From positions 1 through 64,000 of the forward strand of contig NZ_JACLAW010000008.1 of the NCBI RefSeq assembly GCF_014230315.1: 64,000 bases of DNA, given 5' to 3'. The DNA comes from Novosphingobium flavum (GTDB lineage: Bacteria > Pseudomonadota > Alphaproteobacteria > Sphingomonadales > Sphingomonadaceae). The translations under genes and the position numbers were made by a program. A model generated the notes under the pieces. The model made no database searches. It saw only the letters and a list, made by a program, of their open reading frames with translations, and had not been told where the DNA came from. Shown here one piece after another: positions 35,731 through 43,216 of the stretch (positions are counted from its first letter, which is position 1; each line of letters opens with the position of its first letter).

Positions 35731-36380
35731 ATGGCGGGCTGGTTGATCGCGCAGAGATCCTCGAAGCTCTGTTCGACCCGCATCACGTGCTGCAGCATGG
35801 CGGCATGGGCGGCGGGGGCGTCCGCCCGCAGGATGGCGCGGACGACCTGGCCATGTTCGTCGTGCGAACGGGGCAGGCGGCCTTCCAGTCGGAATTGGGC
35901 GCGGCGGAACGGCGACAGCCGCCGCCGCATCGCCGCCGCCATGTCGGCCAGCACGATGTTGTGCGCCCCGGCATAGATCATCGTGTGCAGGGCATGGTTG
36001 GCGTCGGCGAAGGCACTGACGTCGTTGGCCGCGGCAAGGGCGCCCATCCGCTCGTGCAGATCCTGCAGGCGGCGGCGTTCGGTCGGCGCCATGGACAACG
36101 CGGCGAGCCGCGCGCAGGTCGCCTCCAGCTCGCCCATGGCGACGAACAGTTCCTCGAGCTGGGCTGGGGTGACCTGCGCTACGATCGCCCCGCGCCGGGG
36201 CCGGATCTCGATCAGCCCTGTCGTGGCGAGCTGGCGCAGGGCCTCGCGCACGGGAGTGCGCGAGACGGCATAGCGCTGCGCAAGTTGCTGTTCGTCAAGC
36301 CGCGCGCCGGGGGCGAATTCCCCGTCGATGATCGCCTTGGCCAGATCATCAGCAAGCATGTCTACCGCCGTACCGCTCAA
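35715..36380 (-). CDS. GntR-family regulator with FCD domain
   Basis: A winged-helix domain (LAKAIIDGEFAPGARLDEQQ, VSRTPVREALRQLATTGLI) is followed by an FCD ligand domain with the metal pattern DANHALHTMIY and later His residues. I prefer TTG 36380 as start because GGAG lies seven bases upstream and the product then begins SGTAVDMLAD, the usual lead-in; ATG 36359 is the alternative. The gene faces the beta-barrel/BiuH/AtzGEH operon across DNA with three GCATRCAA-type sites, so it most likely controls that operon and itself. Confidence 0.85.
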   Translation of the reverse strand: MSGTAVDMLADDLAKAIIDGEFAPGARLDEQQLAQRYAVSRTPVREALRQLATTGLIEIRPRRGAIVAQVTPAQLEELFVAMGELEATCARLAALSMAPTERRRLQDLHERMGALAAANDVSAFADANHALHTMIYAGAHNIVLADMAAAMRRRLSPFRRAQFRLEGRLPRSHDEHGQVVRAILRADAPAAHAAMLQHVMRVEQSFEDLCAINQPAMAEEK

Positions 36381-36439
36381 GTTCGCACTCCGCTTCGCTC
36401 GCCTCGTCCGGCCCCACTGCCGGCTTTGCACAGGCCATA

Positions 36440-36521
36440 TTGCATACAAGCGTCACGAAATCGCGACAATGAGTATTGCCGAATCGTTAATTGCATGCAA
36501 ACTTCACTATCGCGCATACAA
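36440..36521. promoter_or_regulatory. three GCATRCAA sites, candidate GntR operators
   Basis: TTGCATACAA (36440-36449), the perfect palindrome TTGCATGCAA (36491-36500) and GCATACAA (36514-36521) lie between the divergent GntR gene and the beta-barrel gene. FCD-type GntR regulators bind short palindromes of this form. The last site is about 95 bp before the barrel gene's start, suitable for repression. Confidence 0.65.
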
Positions 36522-36615
36522 AAGAAGCGCCACGGCCCAATAATGGCCTACAAGAACCGAGCACAATTTTCCGGGGGGATGTCTGGACGCGATCTTTCAA
36601 AGGGAGCGACCAGAT

Positions 36616-37473
36616 ATGAGGAAGTGCACAATCGCATTCGCAGCTGTCGGCGCGCTGGGCTGGAGCCAGGCCGCGCTGGCTGACGACGCAAGCTGGAGCC
36701 TGCACGGCTTCGGCGACGTTTCGGTGAAGAACGACTACATCACACCGCGCGGGCTGGTCGTGACCACTAAGGGCACGACCATCCAGGTTCTGAACGGGCT
36801 GGTCTTGGTCTCACCGGGCGGTGTCGCCGTCACGGCGGGGACCTGGACCGACCTCAATCCCGGCTATCGCGACGGCAACATCACCTCGCTCAACGAGTTC
36901 GACTTCTTCGTGGGCGTCAGCGCCCCGATCACGTCCCGGCTCGAAGCGGGGGTGCAATATGTCCAGTTCGTCAGCGGTCAGCCATCGGTGGCGTTCAAGG
37001 ATGAACGCAACATCGAATTCAGCCTGAAATACAAGGACGGGGCCAAGGGCGCCCCTGTCACCATCAACCCCTATGCCAAGTTCTTCTGGGCGGTTGACGG
37101 GGATTCGACCGTGGTGCTGGGCAAGAAGGGCGATACCTTCGACATCGAGCTGGGCGCTGTGCCGACCTACGCAGGCAAGGGCTTCACCCTCTCCGCGCCG
37201 ACCTGGATCACGGTCGGCCCCAAGACCTACTGGGGCGCCAAGGGCAATCCGCTCGCGGTCGAGGGGCAGAACTTCGGCGTCGTCTCGATCGGGCTCAAGG
37301 CCGCCATGCCGCTTACCTTCATCAAGGGCGCGGCCGGGGCCTCGGTCTATGTCCAGGGGCAGTACTACCACTTGATCAACGACAACCTCGTCACCTCGCA
37401 GAAGCTGCTCAACAGCGGACGCGGCGGCCGGGACAAGTTCGTCGGGGCAGTCGGCATCAGCTTCGGGTTCTGA
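36616..37473 (+). CDS. predicted outer-membrane beta-barrel protein
   Basis: A 285-residue protein with GGGAG upstream and a signal peptide (MRKCTIAFAAVGALGWSQAALA). The mature sequence alternates polar and hydrophobic residues and ends in Phe (VGISFGF), as barrels do. Segments such as SLHGFGDVSVKNDYITPRG and FDFFVGVSAPITSRLEAGVQ resemble TorF/porin-type repeats only loosely; the family is not recognised. It heads the operon containing the biuret-hydrolase-like enzyme, the NCS2 permease and AtzGEH, so it may be the outer-membrane entry route for their substrate. A strong stem-loop follows. Confidence 0.72.
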   Translation: MRKCTIAFAAVGALGWSQAALADDASWSLHGFGDVSVKNDYITPRGLVVTTKGTTIQVLNGLVLVSPGGVAVTAGTWTDLNPGYRDGNITSLNEFDFFVGVSAPITSRLEAGVQYVQFVSGQPSVAFKDERNIEFSLKYKDGAKGAPVTINPYAKFFWAVDGDSTVVLGKKGDTFDIELGAVPTYAGKGFTLSAPTWITVGPKTYWGAKGNPLAVEGQNFGVVSIGLKAAMPLTFIKGAAGASVYVQGQYYHLINDNLVTSQKLLNSGRGGRDKFVGAVGISFGF

Positions 37474-37479
37474 ACGGCA

Positions 37480-37514
37480 AACCGGCGCGCCGCCGCCCGC
37501 GCGGCGCGCCGGTT
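37480..37514 (+). terminator. 14-bp stem-loop between barrel and hydrolase genes
   Basis: AACCGGCGCGCCGC (37480-37493) and its exact complement (37501-37514) enclose a 7-base loop, immediately before the ribosome site GAAGGAG of the next gene. No T tract follows, so it is more likely a processing or stability element than a full terminator. Confidence 0.65.
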
Positions 37515-37531
37515 CTTGAAGGAGCATCCGC

Positions 37532-38218
37532 ATGGTCTCCATTCCAGCGAAGCCCTATGATTTCGCGCTGAAACCCGAAAGGGCCGCGCTGCTGATCATC
37601 GACATGCAGCGCGATTTCGTCGAGCCGGGGGGCTTCGGCGAGGCGCTTGGCAACGACGTGAACCTGTTGCGCGGCTCGATCGAGCCGCTGAGGGCCCTGC
37701 TGGCCGCGGCGCGGCAGGCGGGGCTTTTCATCATGCACACGCGCGAGGGCCACAAGCCTGACCTGTCCGACCTGCACGAGACCAAGCGGGTGCGAGGCAA
37801 AGGCAAGGTGACGATCGGCGACGAGGGCCCGATGGGCCGCATCCTGATCATCGGCGAGCCGGGGCACGACATCATCCCCGAGCTTTACCCCATTGCCGGG
37901 GAACCGGTGATCGACAAGCCGGGCAAGGGTGCATTCTACAACACCGACCTCGCCGACATCGTGGCGTGGCAGGGCATTGCCCAGCTGATCGTTTGCGGGG
38001 TGACCACCGAGGTCTGCGTCCACACCACGGTGCGCGAGGCCAACGACCGGGGGATCGAGTGCCTCGTCCTGTCGGACTGCACGGCCAGCTACTTCCCCGA
38101 ATTCCACGAAGCCGCGCTGAAGATGGTCGCCGCCCAAGGCGGGATCTTCGGCTGGGTCAGCGATTCCGAGAGCGTGATCGCCGCGCTCGCCGCACCGGCG
38201 GAACCGGCAACATCGTAA
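37532..38218 (+). CDS. isochorismatase-family cysteine hydrolase, biuret-hydrolase-like
   Basis: A 228-residue cytoplasmic amidohydrolase of the isochorismatase superfamily. The Asp-Lys-Cys triad is visible: LLIIDMQRDF (Asp), VIDKPGKGAF (Lys) and CGVTTEVCVHTTVREAND (Cys). The segment HTREGHKPDLSDLHETKR resembles biuret hydrolases and related amidases. The neighbouring AtzG, AtzE and AtzH homologues strengthen a role in cleaving a biuret- or ureide-like compound. GAAGGAG is nine bases before the ATG. The true substrate could also be a ureidoacrylate- or carbamoyl-type amide. Confidence 0.82.
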   Translation: MVSIPAKPYDFALKPERAALLIIDMQRDFVEPGGFGEALGNDVNLLRGSIEPLRALLAAARQAGLFIMHTREGHKPDLSDLHETKRVRGKGKVTIGDEGPMGRILIIGEPGHDIIPELYPIAGEPVIDKPGKGAFYNTDLADIVAWQGIAQLIVCGVTTEVCVHTTVREANDRGIECLVLSDCTASYFPEFHEAALKMVAAQGGIFGWVSDSESVIAALAAPAEPATS

Positions 38219-38223
38219 GCGTG

Positions 38224-38257
38224 GCAAGGCCGAGCCGACAGCAAGGCCAAGCTGACA
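38224..38257. repeat. 17-bp tandem repeat before the NCS2 gene
   Basis: GCAAGGCCGAGCCGACA (38224-38240) is followed directly by GCAAGGCCAAGCTGACA (38241-38257), 15 of 17 bases identical. It lies between the hydrolase stop and the AAGGAGGT ribosome site of the permease. It is probably a local duplication; a role in translation is possible. Confidence 0.6.
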
Positions 38258-38272
38258 GAAGGAGGTCACCAG

Positions 38273-39886
38273 ATGATTGCGACCACCAAAAGCGCCGCCA
38301 AGCCGGCCATCAACCTACCCATGTGGACACCGGGCGACTGGAACGCCTTTTTCGGATTTGGAACCAACATCCTCGTCAATGTGCTGGTCCTCACCGGGCT
38401 GCTGCGCTTCGTGCTCAAGCTGCCGGACGAGATCGTCTTCGGCCGGATCCTGCCCGCGACCGGGCTGATGATGTTCCTCTCGACCGGATACTACGCCTGG
38501 CTCGCCCGGCGTCTCGCGCTGAAGGAAGGGCGGGACGATGTCTGCGCCCTGCCATCGGGCATCTCGGTGCCGCACATGTTCGTGGTCACATTCGTGGTCA
38601 TGCTGCCGATCCTGATCAAGACCGGAAATCCGATCGACGCCTGGGGGGCAGGGCTCACCTGGGTCTTCGTGCAGAGCTTCGTGCTGATGATCGGCGGCTT
38701 CATTGCCCCGGTGATCCGCCGGATCACGCCGCGCGCGGCCTTGCTAGGCTCGCTGGCGGGGATCTCGGTCACCTTCATTTCGCTCAGCCCCGCCTCACAG
38801 CTCTACATGACGCCGGTGATCGGCGTGGTCTGCCTCGCGGTGATCCTCGCCTCGTGGCTTGGCGGATACCGCTATCCGGGCGGCATTCCCGGTGGCCTTG
38901 CCGCGATGCTGATCGGCTCGCTGATCGCCTGGGGCGGTCAAATGATGGGCTTTGACATCGGCGGCATCGGCCCGGTCAAGGTGACCGGGGCTATGGCCGA
39001 TTTCGGCTTCCACGTGCCGATGCCGGCCATCGACGAGGTGTTCAGCGGCTTCAAGTACATCGGGGTGATCCTGGTCACCGCGATCCCCTTCGGGATCTAT
39101 GACCTCGTCGAGGCGATGGACAACGTCGAGAGCGCCGAGGCTGCGGGCGATCACTTCCCCACCACCCGCGTACTGACCGCCGACGGCGTGGTCAGCCTGA
39201 TCGGCTGCATGATGGGTAACCCCTTCATCAACGCGGTCTACATCGGCCATCCCGGCTGGAAGGCCATGGGCGGGCGCACCGGCTACTCGGCGGCGACCGG
39301 CGTGATGATGCTGGTGCTAACCTGGTTCGGCGTCGTCGCCCTGATGATGGCGGTGATCCCGGCGGTCGCCCTGCTGCCAATCCTGCTCTACATCGGCATG
39401 CTGATCGGCGCACAGGCCTTCCAGGAAAGCCCGCATCGCCATGCTCCCGCCATCGTGCTGGCGCTGATCCCCAACATCGCGGCCTGGGGCACCAACCAGA
39501 TCAACAATGCCCTCGGCGCGGCCGGAACCGACGCGGCCAAGGTCGGGATGGAGGCGCTCGCCAACAACGGCGTACTCTATGACGGGCTCGTCACCCTCGG
39601 CAGCGGGGCGACGCTTGCGGGAATCATCCTTGGCTCGGTCGCGGTGATGATCATCGACAACAAGTTGATGAAGGCCGCTGCCTTTGCCGCAGCGGGCGGG
39701 GTGCTGACCTTCTTCGGTCTCATTCATTCCGAGGCGATCGGGGTGATGAAGGCCCCGGCCGTGGCCGCTGCCTACCTCGTGGTGGCCGCATTCCTTGCAG
39801 TGCTGTCGCGCAAGGACCAGATCGTGGCGGAAATCGACGAAGTCGTGCATCATCACGAGCATCCCATCACCCAGCCGGCGGAATGA
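38273..39886 (+). CDS. NCS2/AzgA-like permease
   Basis: A 537-residue inner-membrane transporter with about 12-14 helices. The pattern FGFGTNILVNVLVLTGLLRF, ALPSGISVPHMF and IGCMMGNPFINAVYIGHPGW fits the xanthine/uracil/AzgA group of nucleobase-cation symporters. A near-perfect ribosome site (AAGGAGGT) precedes the ATG. It sits inside the hydrolase/AtzGEH operon, so it most likely imports the ureide, biuret or related cyclic nitrogen compound. The His-rich tail (VHHHEHP) is unusual. Confidence 0.85.
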   Translation: MIATTKSAAKPAINLPMWTPGDWNAFFGFGTNILVNVLVLTGLLRFVLKLPDEIVFGRILPATGLMMFLSTGYYAWLARRLALKEGRDDVCALPSGISVPHMFVVTFVVMLPILIKTGNPIDAWGAGLTWVFVQSFVLMIGGFIAPVIRRITPRAALLGSLAGISVTFISLSPASQLYMTPVIGVVCLAVILASWLGGYRYPGGIPGGLAAMLIGSLIAWGGQMMGFDIGGIGPVKVTGAMADFGFHVPMPAIDEVFSGFKYIGVILVTAIPFGIYDLVEAMDNVESAEAAGDHFPTTRVLTADGVVSLIGCMMGNPFINAVYIGHPGWKAMGGRTGYSAATGVMMLVLTWFGVVALMMAVIPAVALLPILLYIGMLIGAQAFQESPHRHAPAIVLALIPNIAAWGTNQINNALGAAGTDAAKVGMEALANNGVLYDGLVTLGSGATLAGIILGSVAVMIIDNKLMKAAAFAAAGGVLTFFGLIHSEAIGVMKAPAVAAAYLVVAAFLAVLSRKDQIVAEIDEVVHHHEHPITQPAE

Positions 39887-39893
39887 ATCCCTG

Positions 39894-40070
39894 ATGCCAT
39901 TAACCGAAGAACAGGTCCGGCAACTCGCCGCCCTGAGCGGACTGGAGATCGCGCCCGGCCATCTGCCGGGCGTGATCCGCAATCTCGAAGTCCTGCAGCA
40001 ACAGATCGCCCTGTTGTTCGCGGATCCGGTCGATCCGGTGATCGAGCCTGCCGCGGTCTATCGTCCGTGA
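39894..40070 (+). CDS. atzG: AtzG-like small subunit (GatC-related)
   Basis: A 58-residue product (PLTEEQVRQLAALSGLEIAP, ending PAAVYRP) of the AtzG/HpxX type, a shortened GatC relative that stabilises the AtzE amidase as a heterotetramer. The ATG is seven bases after the permease stop, and its stop overlaps the atzE start (TGATG). Position, size and helical content all fit the family, which usually has about 60-70 residues. Confidence 0.82.
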   Translation: MPLTEEQVRQLAALSGLEIAPGHLPGVIRNLEVLQQQIALLFADPVDPVIEPAAVYRP

Positions 40071-41455
40071 TGCAGGCCGAAACCGCCGCGCTGCCCAGCG
40101 CCGTCGCCATTGCCGCTCAGGTCCGCGCCGGAAGGCTCTCCGCCGTGGCCCTGATCGAGGCGCACCTCGCCCGTATCGCCGCGCGCGACGGAGAGCTGAA
40201 TACCTTCACCGAGGTCATGGCCGAACGCGCCCTGCGCGAGGCTGTGGCGGTCGATGCCATGGTCGCTGCCGGGCGGGATCCGGGCCCGCTTGCCGGCGTG
40301 CCGTTCGGGGTGAAGGACAATTACGACGTGGCCGGCCGGGTCACCCTTGCCGGGTCGATCATCAACCGCGACCTTCCACCTGCCACCGCCGATGCGGTCC
40401 TGCTGCGCCGGCTCACGGCGGCCGGGGCCGTGCTGCTCGGCACCCAGAACATGGACGAGCTGGCCTACGGCTTCACCTCTGAAAACGCGCATTACGGCGC
40501 GGTTCGCAACCCGCTCGATCAGATGCGCAGTGCCGGGGGGTCCTCTGGCGGTTCGGCGGCTGGGGTCGCGGCGGGGCTGGTTTCTTTCGCGCTCGGCACT
40601 GATACCAACGGGTCGATCCGCGTGCCGTCCTCGTTCTGCGGCCTGTTCGGGCTCAAGCCCACCTATGGCCGCCTGCCGCGAACCGGCACCTTCCCCTTCG
40701 TTCACGATATCGACCACCTCGGGCCCTTCGCCCGCAATCTGACCGACCTCGCGCTGGTCTACGATGTCCTGCAGGGCCACGATGCGGGAGACCTCGCCTG
40801 CGCGGACTTGCCGGCTAGCCCGGTGGGGCCGGGGCTGGGAACGCCGTTTTCCGGCAGTGCCGCCGTGCTGGGCGGCTGGTTCGAAGAACTGGCTGACGCG
40901 CAGGGACGCGAGGCGGCTGCCCTGGTTGCCAAGGTGCTCGGCGCGGCGGCGCGGGTTACGCTGCCAGGCACGGCGCGGGCGCGGGCCGGTGGCTTTGTCC
41001 TGACCTGCGCCTCGGGCGGCAATCTCCACGCGGAAAAGCTCAAGGCCGCGGCGGACGAGTTCGATCCCGCCACGCGAGACCGTTTGCTCGCCGGTCTGTT
41101 GATCCCGGCCAATGCCGTGCTTCAGGCCCAGCGGGTGCGCACGCTTTACCGCGAGGAAGTGCTCGAAGTGTTCCGACACCACGATTTGCTGATCGCCCCG
41201 GCCACGCCGTGCAGCGCGCCGCTGCTCGGCCAGCCGACCATCACCGTCGGCGGACGGGAACTGCCGGCCCGCCCCAACATCGGCCTGCTTACCCAACCGC
41301 TCAGCTTCATCGGCCTGCCGGTGGTGACCGTGCCGGTGCGCAATGGGCCGATGCCGATCGGGGTCCAGCTCGTCGCGCCCCCATGGCGCGAGGATATCGC
41401 CTTCAGCGCCGCCGCCCTGCTCGAACGGGCGGGCATCGTCACCGGACCGGAGTAA
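40070..41455 (+). CDS. atzE: AtzE-like amidase (1-carboxybiuret hydrolase type)
   Basis: A 461-residue amidase-signature enzyme. The Ser-cisSer-Lys triad is present: Lys in GVPFGVKDNYDV, and the cis-Ser and nucleophile in SAGGSSGGSAAGVAAG. In s-triazine catabolism AtzE, with AtzG, deaminates 1-carboxybiuret; the related HpxY acts in oxalurate catabolism. The start ATG overlaps the AtzG stop by one base, with the GTG at 40067 as the alternative. No cyanuric acid hydrolase or allophanate hydrolase is encoded in this window, so the exact substrate is open. Confidence 0.87.
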   Translation: MQAETAALPSAVAIAAQVRAGRLSAVALIEAHLARIAARDGELNTFTEVMAERALREAVAVDAMVAAGRDPGPLAGVPFGVKDNYDVAGRVTLAGSIINRDLPPATADAVLLRRLTAAGAVLLGTQNMDELAYGFTSENAHYGAVRNPLDQMRSAGGSSGGSAAGVAAGLVSFALGTDTNGSIRVPSSFCGLFGLKPTYGRLPRTGTFPFVHDIDHLGPFARNLTDLALVYDVLQGHDAGDLACADLPASPVGPGLGTPFSGSAAVLGGWFEELADAQGREAAALVAKVLGAAARVTLPGTARARAGGFVLTCASGGNLHAEKLKAAADEFDPATRDRLLAGLLIPANAVLQAQRVRTLYREEVLEVFRHHDLLIAPATPCSAPLLGQPTITVGGRELPARPNIGLLTQPLSFIGLPVVTVPVRNGPMPIGVQLVAPPWREDIAFSAAALLERAGIVTGPE

Positions 41456-41465
41456 GCCCCCCAAG

Positions 41466-41861
41466 ATGGCAAATGAACTGCAGATCAACGATCCCCAGAC
41501 CCTGGCCGAGGTCGAGGCCGCCTTCGATGCCTATGAGGCGGCGCTGATGGCCAACGACCTCGATGCACTCGATGCGCTGTTCTGGCAGTCTCCGCTCACC
41601 GTGCGGATCGGGCCGGGCCAGAACCTGTACGGGATCGAGGCGATCCAGGCATTCCGAGCCGCCCGCCCGGGCGGCTCGCCGCAGCGCAGCCTGCTCAAGG
41701 TGGTGATCACGACGTTCGGCAGCGATTTCGCTACGGCCAATGCTGAATTCCAGCGCGTCGGCGGCGCCGTGCCGGGGCGGCAGAGTCAGACCTGGGCCCG
41801 CTTCGGGGACGGCTGGCGCGTCGTCTCGGCGCATGTCTCGATGCTCGGCGAGGGGCACTAG
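41466..41861 (+). CDS. atzH: AtzH/HpxZ-like protein (NTF2 fold)
   Basis: A 131-residue protein of the AtzH/HpxZ (DUF3225) group. The pattern VEAAFDAYEAALMANDLDAL, LFWQSPLTVRIGPGQNLYG and GRQSQTWARFGDGWRVVSAH is characteristic. In the s-triazine route AtzH is reported to hydrolyse 1,3-dicarboxyurea, completing what AtzE starts. It is the last gene of the operon, ten bases after atzE, and is convergent with a LysR gene 11 bp away. Confidence 0.86.
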   Translation: MANELQINDPQTLAEVEAAFDAYEAALMANDLDALDALFWQSPLTVRIGPGQNLYGIEAIQAFRAARPGGSPQRSLLKVVITTFGSDFATANAEFQRVGGAVPGRQSQTWARFGDGWRVVSAHVSMLGEGH

Positions 41862-41872
41862 GCACCTCCGCT

Positions 41873-42733
41873 TCAGGCTTGCTGCGAAGCCTCGATCAGG
41901 CAGGCGGTCAGGTGATCGACCGCCGGCTCGGCAAGGTCGATCTGCGAGCGAATGATCCCGATTTCGCGGAACAGGTCGTCGTTGTCGAGCGGAAGGATGC
42001 GCAGGCCCGGCAGGTCGGCTCCGGGCGAGAGCGGCACCAGCGCCACGCCGAGACCGCTGCGCACCGCGTTGATCATCGCCTGCATCGGCATTTCCATCGC
42101 CGGCTTGATTATGAAGGGCAGGCGCCGCAGGAACCGGTTCACTCGCCGCCCACCCGAGGACAGCCGGTGATAGCCGATGAAGGGCTGGGTGCGGATCACA
42201 TCCTCCCAGGTCTCCCCCGGATGATCGGCGTGGGCGAGCAGGAAGTAGGATTCGCGGTGCAGCGGATACCAGGTGAATTCCGGCGGCAGCGGGAAGGGCG
42301 GATGAGTGACCAAGGCGAGGTCCATCTCCCCGGAATCGACCTGCTCGATCAGGTGGAGCGAAAGGCCCGGAGCCACGTGGACGCCGTGATGGGGATAGGT
42401 CTCGCGAAATTTGCTCAGGGCTTGGGATAGAGTGGCCGACTGCAGGGAGCCGATCGAGCCCACTCGCAATGTACCGGCCCCCGGATCGGCATCCGGTTCC
42501 AGCAGGTTGTCGACCGAATCGAGGATTGCCTGGACTCGGGGCAGGAGCCGTGCCCCCGCGGCGTTGACCGTGGCCGAGCGGCCCGTCCGGTCGAACAGCG
42601 GCATCCGGAGATGATCCTCAAGCCGTTTGATGTGTCCGCTCACCGCTGCCGGGCTCAGCCCCACTCGTTCGGCGGCGAGGGCAAATGTCCCCCACCGGGC
42701 GATGGCAACGAAGGTCCTGAACTCATCCAGCAT
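41873..42733 (-). CDS. LysR-type regulator
   Basis: A 286-residue LysR protein. The recognition region reads FALAAERVGLSPAAVSGHIK and is followed by a substrate-binding domain. It lies 39 bp after the NTF2-like gene in the same direction as the tannase operon, so it may be its last gene, and it is convergent with AtzH. Its target (the tannase operon or the AtzGEH operon) cannot be decided from sequence. Confidence 0.85.
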   Translation of the reverse strand: MLDEFRTFVAIARWGTFALAAERVGLSPAAVSGHIKRLEDHLRMPLFDRTGRSATVNAAGARLLPRVQAILDSVDNLLEPDADPGAGTLRVGSIGSLQSATLSQALSKFRETYPHHGVHVAPGLSLHLIEQVDSGEMDLALVTHPPFPLPPEFTWYPLHRESYFLLAHADHPGETWEDVIRTQPFIGYHRLSSGGRRVNRFLRRLPFIIKPAMEMPMQAMINAVRSGLGVALVPLSPGADLPGLRILPLDNDDLFREIGIIRSQIDLAEPAVDHLTACLIEASQQA

Positions 42734-42772
42734 TGCCGATCCTCGATTCGCGCCCCGGTCGGCAATGCTGCC

Positions 42773-43216
42773 TCATCGCCCAGCCTGTGCCAGCCGGGTA
42801 TTCTGCCACCGCAGCAGCAGCCACCTGCCGTGCTCCTTGCGATAGACGGCCAGGTAGCGCGCCGGGTTCTCTCCCTTGCCGACGTCGTAGCCGATTATGC
42901 CCACGATGACCCCGATCCGGCCAGCAATTTCCACGTTCCGCTCGATCACCCGCGCCGAGCGCACCGGAAACCCCGCGTCGGCCGTCCCTTGCAGGTATTG
43001 GGACTTGTCCTGCACCTGCCCGGAGGCGTGAACATAGACGAGGTCGTCCGACAGGGTCTGGGCAAGCGCCGCAAGATCGCCGCCACTCACGGCCCGCGCA
43101 TAGGCGTCCTCGGCCTTGGCCAGTGCGGCCATTTCAGAGGGCGCGGCTGCATGGACCGCGGGAGCGGCGAGCGCGATCATCAGCGGCATGGCCGCAAGGC
43201 GGAGCAGCGGTGTCAT
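42773..43216 (-). CDS. secreted NTF2/SnoaL-like (DUF4440-type) protein
   Basis: A 147-residue protein with signal peptide (MTPLLRLAAMPLMIALAAPAVHA) and one NTF2-fold domain: EMAALAKAEDAYARAVSGGD, LSDDLVYVHASG and YLAVYRKEHGRWLLLRWQNT. Such domains bind small molecules or act as minor hydrolases/isomerases. Its start overlaps the tannase stop by four bases, so the two are translationally coupled and may act on the same compound in the periplasm. Confidence 0.8.
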   Translation of the reverse strand: MTPLLRLAAMPLMIALAAPAVHAAAPSEMAALAKAEDAYARAVSGGDLAALAQTLSDDLVYVHASGQVQDKSQYLQGTADAGFPVRSARVIERNVEIAGRIGVIVGIIGYDVGKGENPARYLAVYRKEHGRWLLLRWQNTRLAQAGR

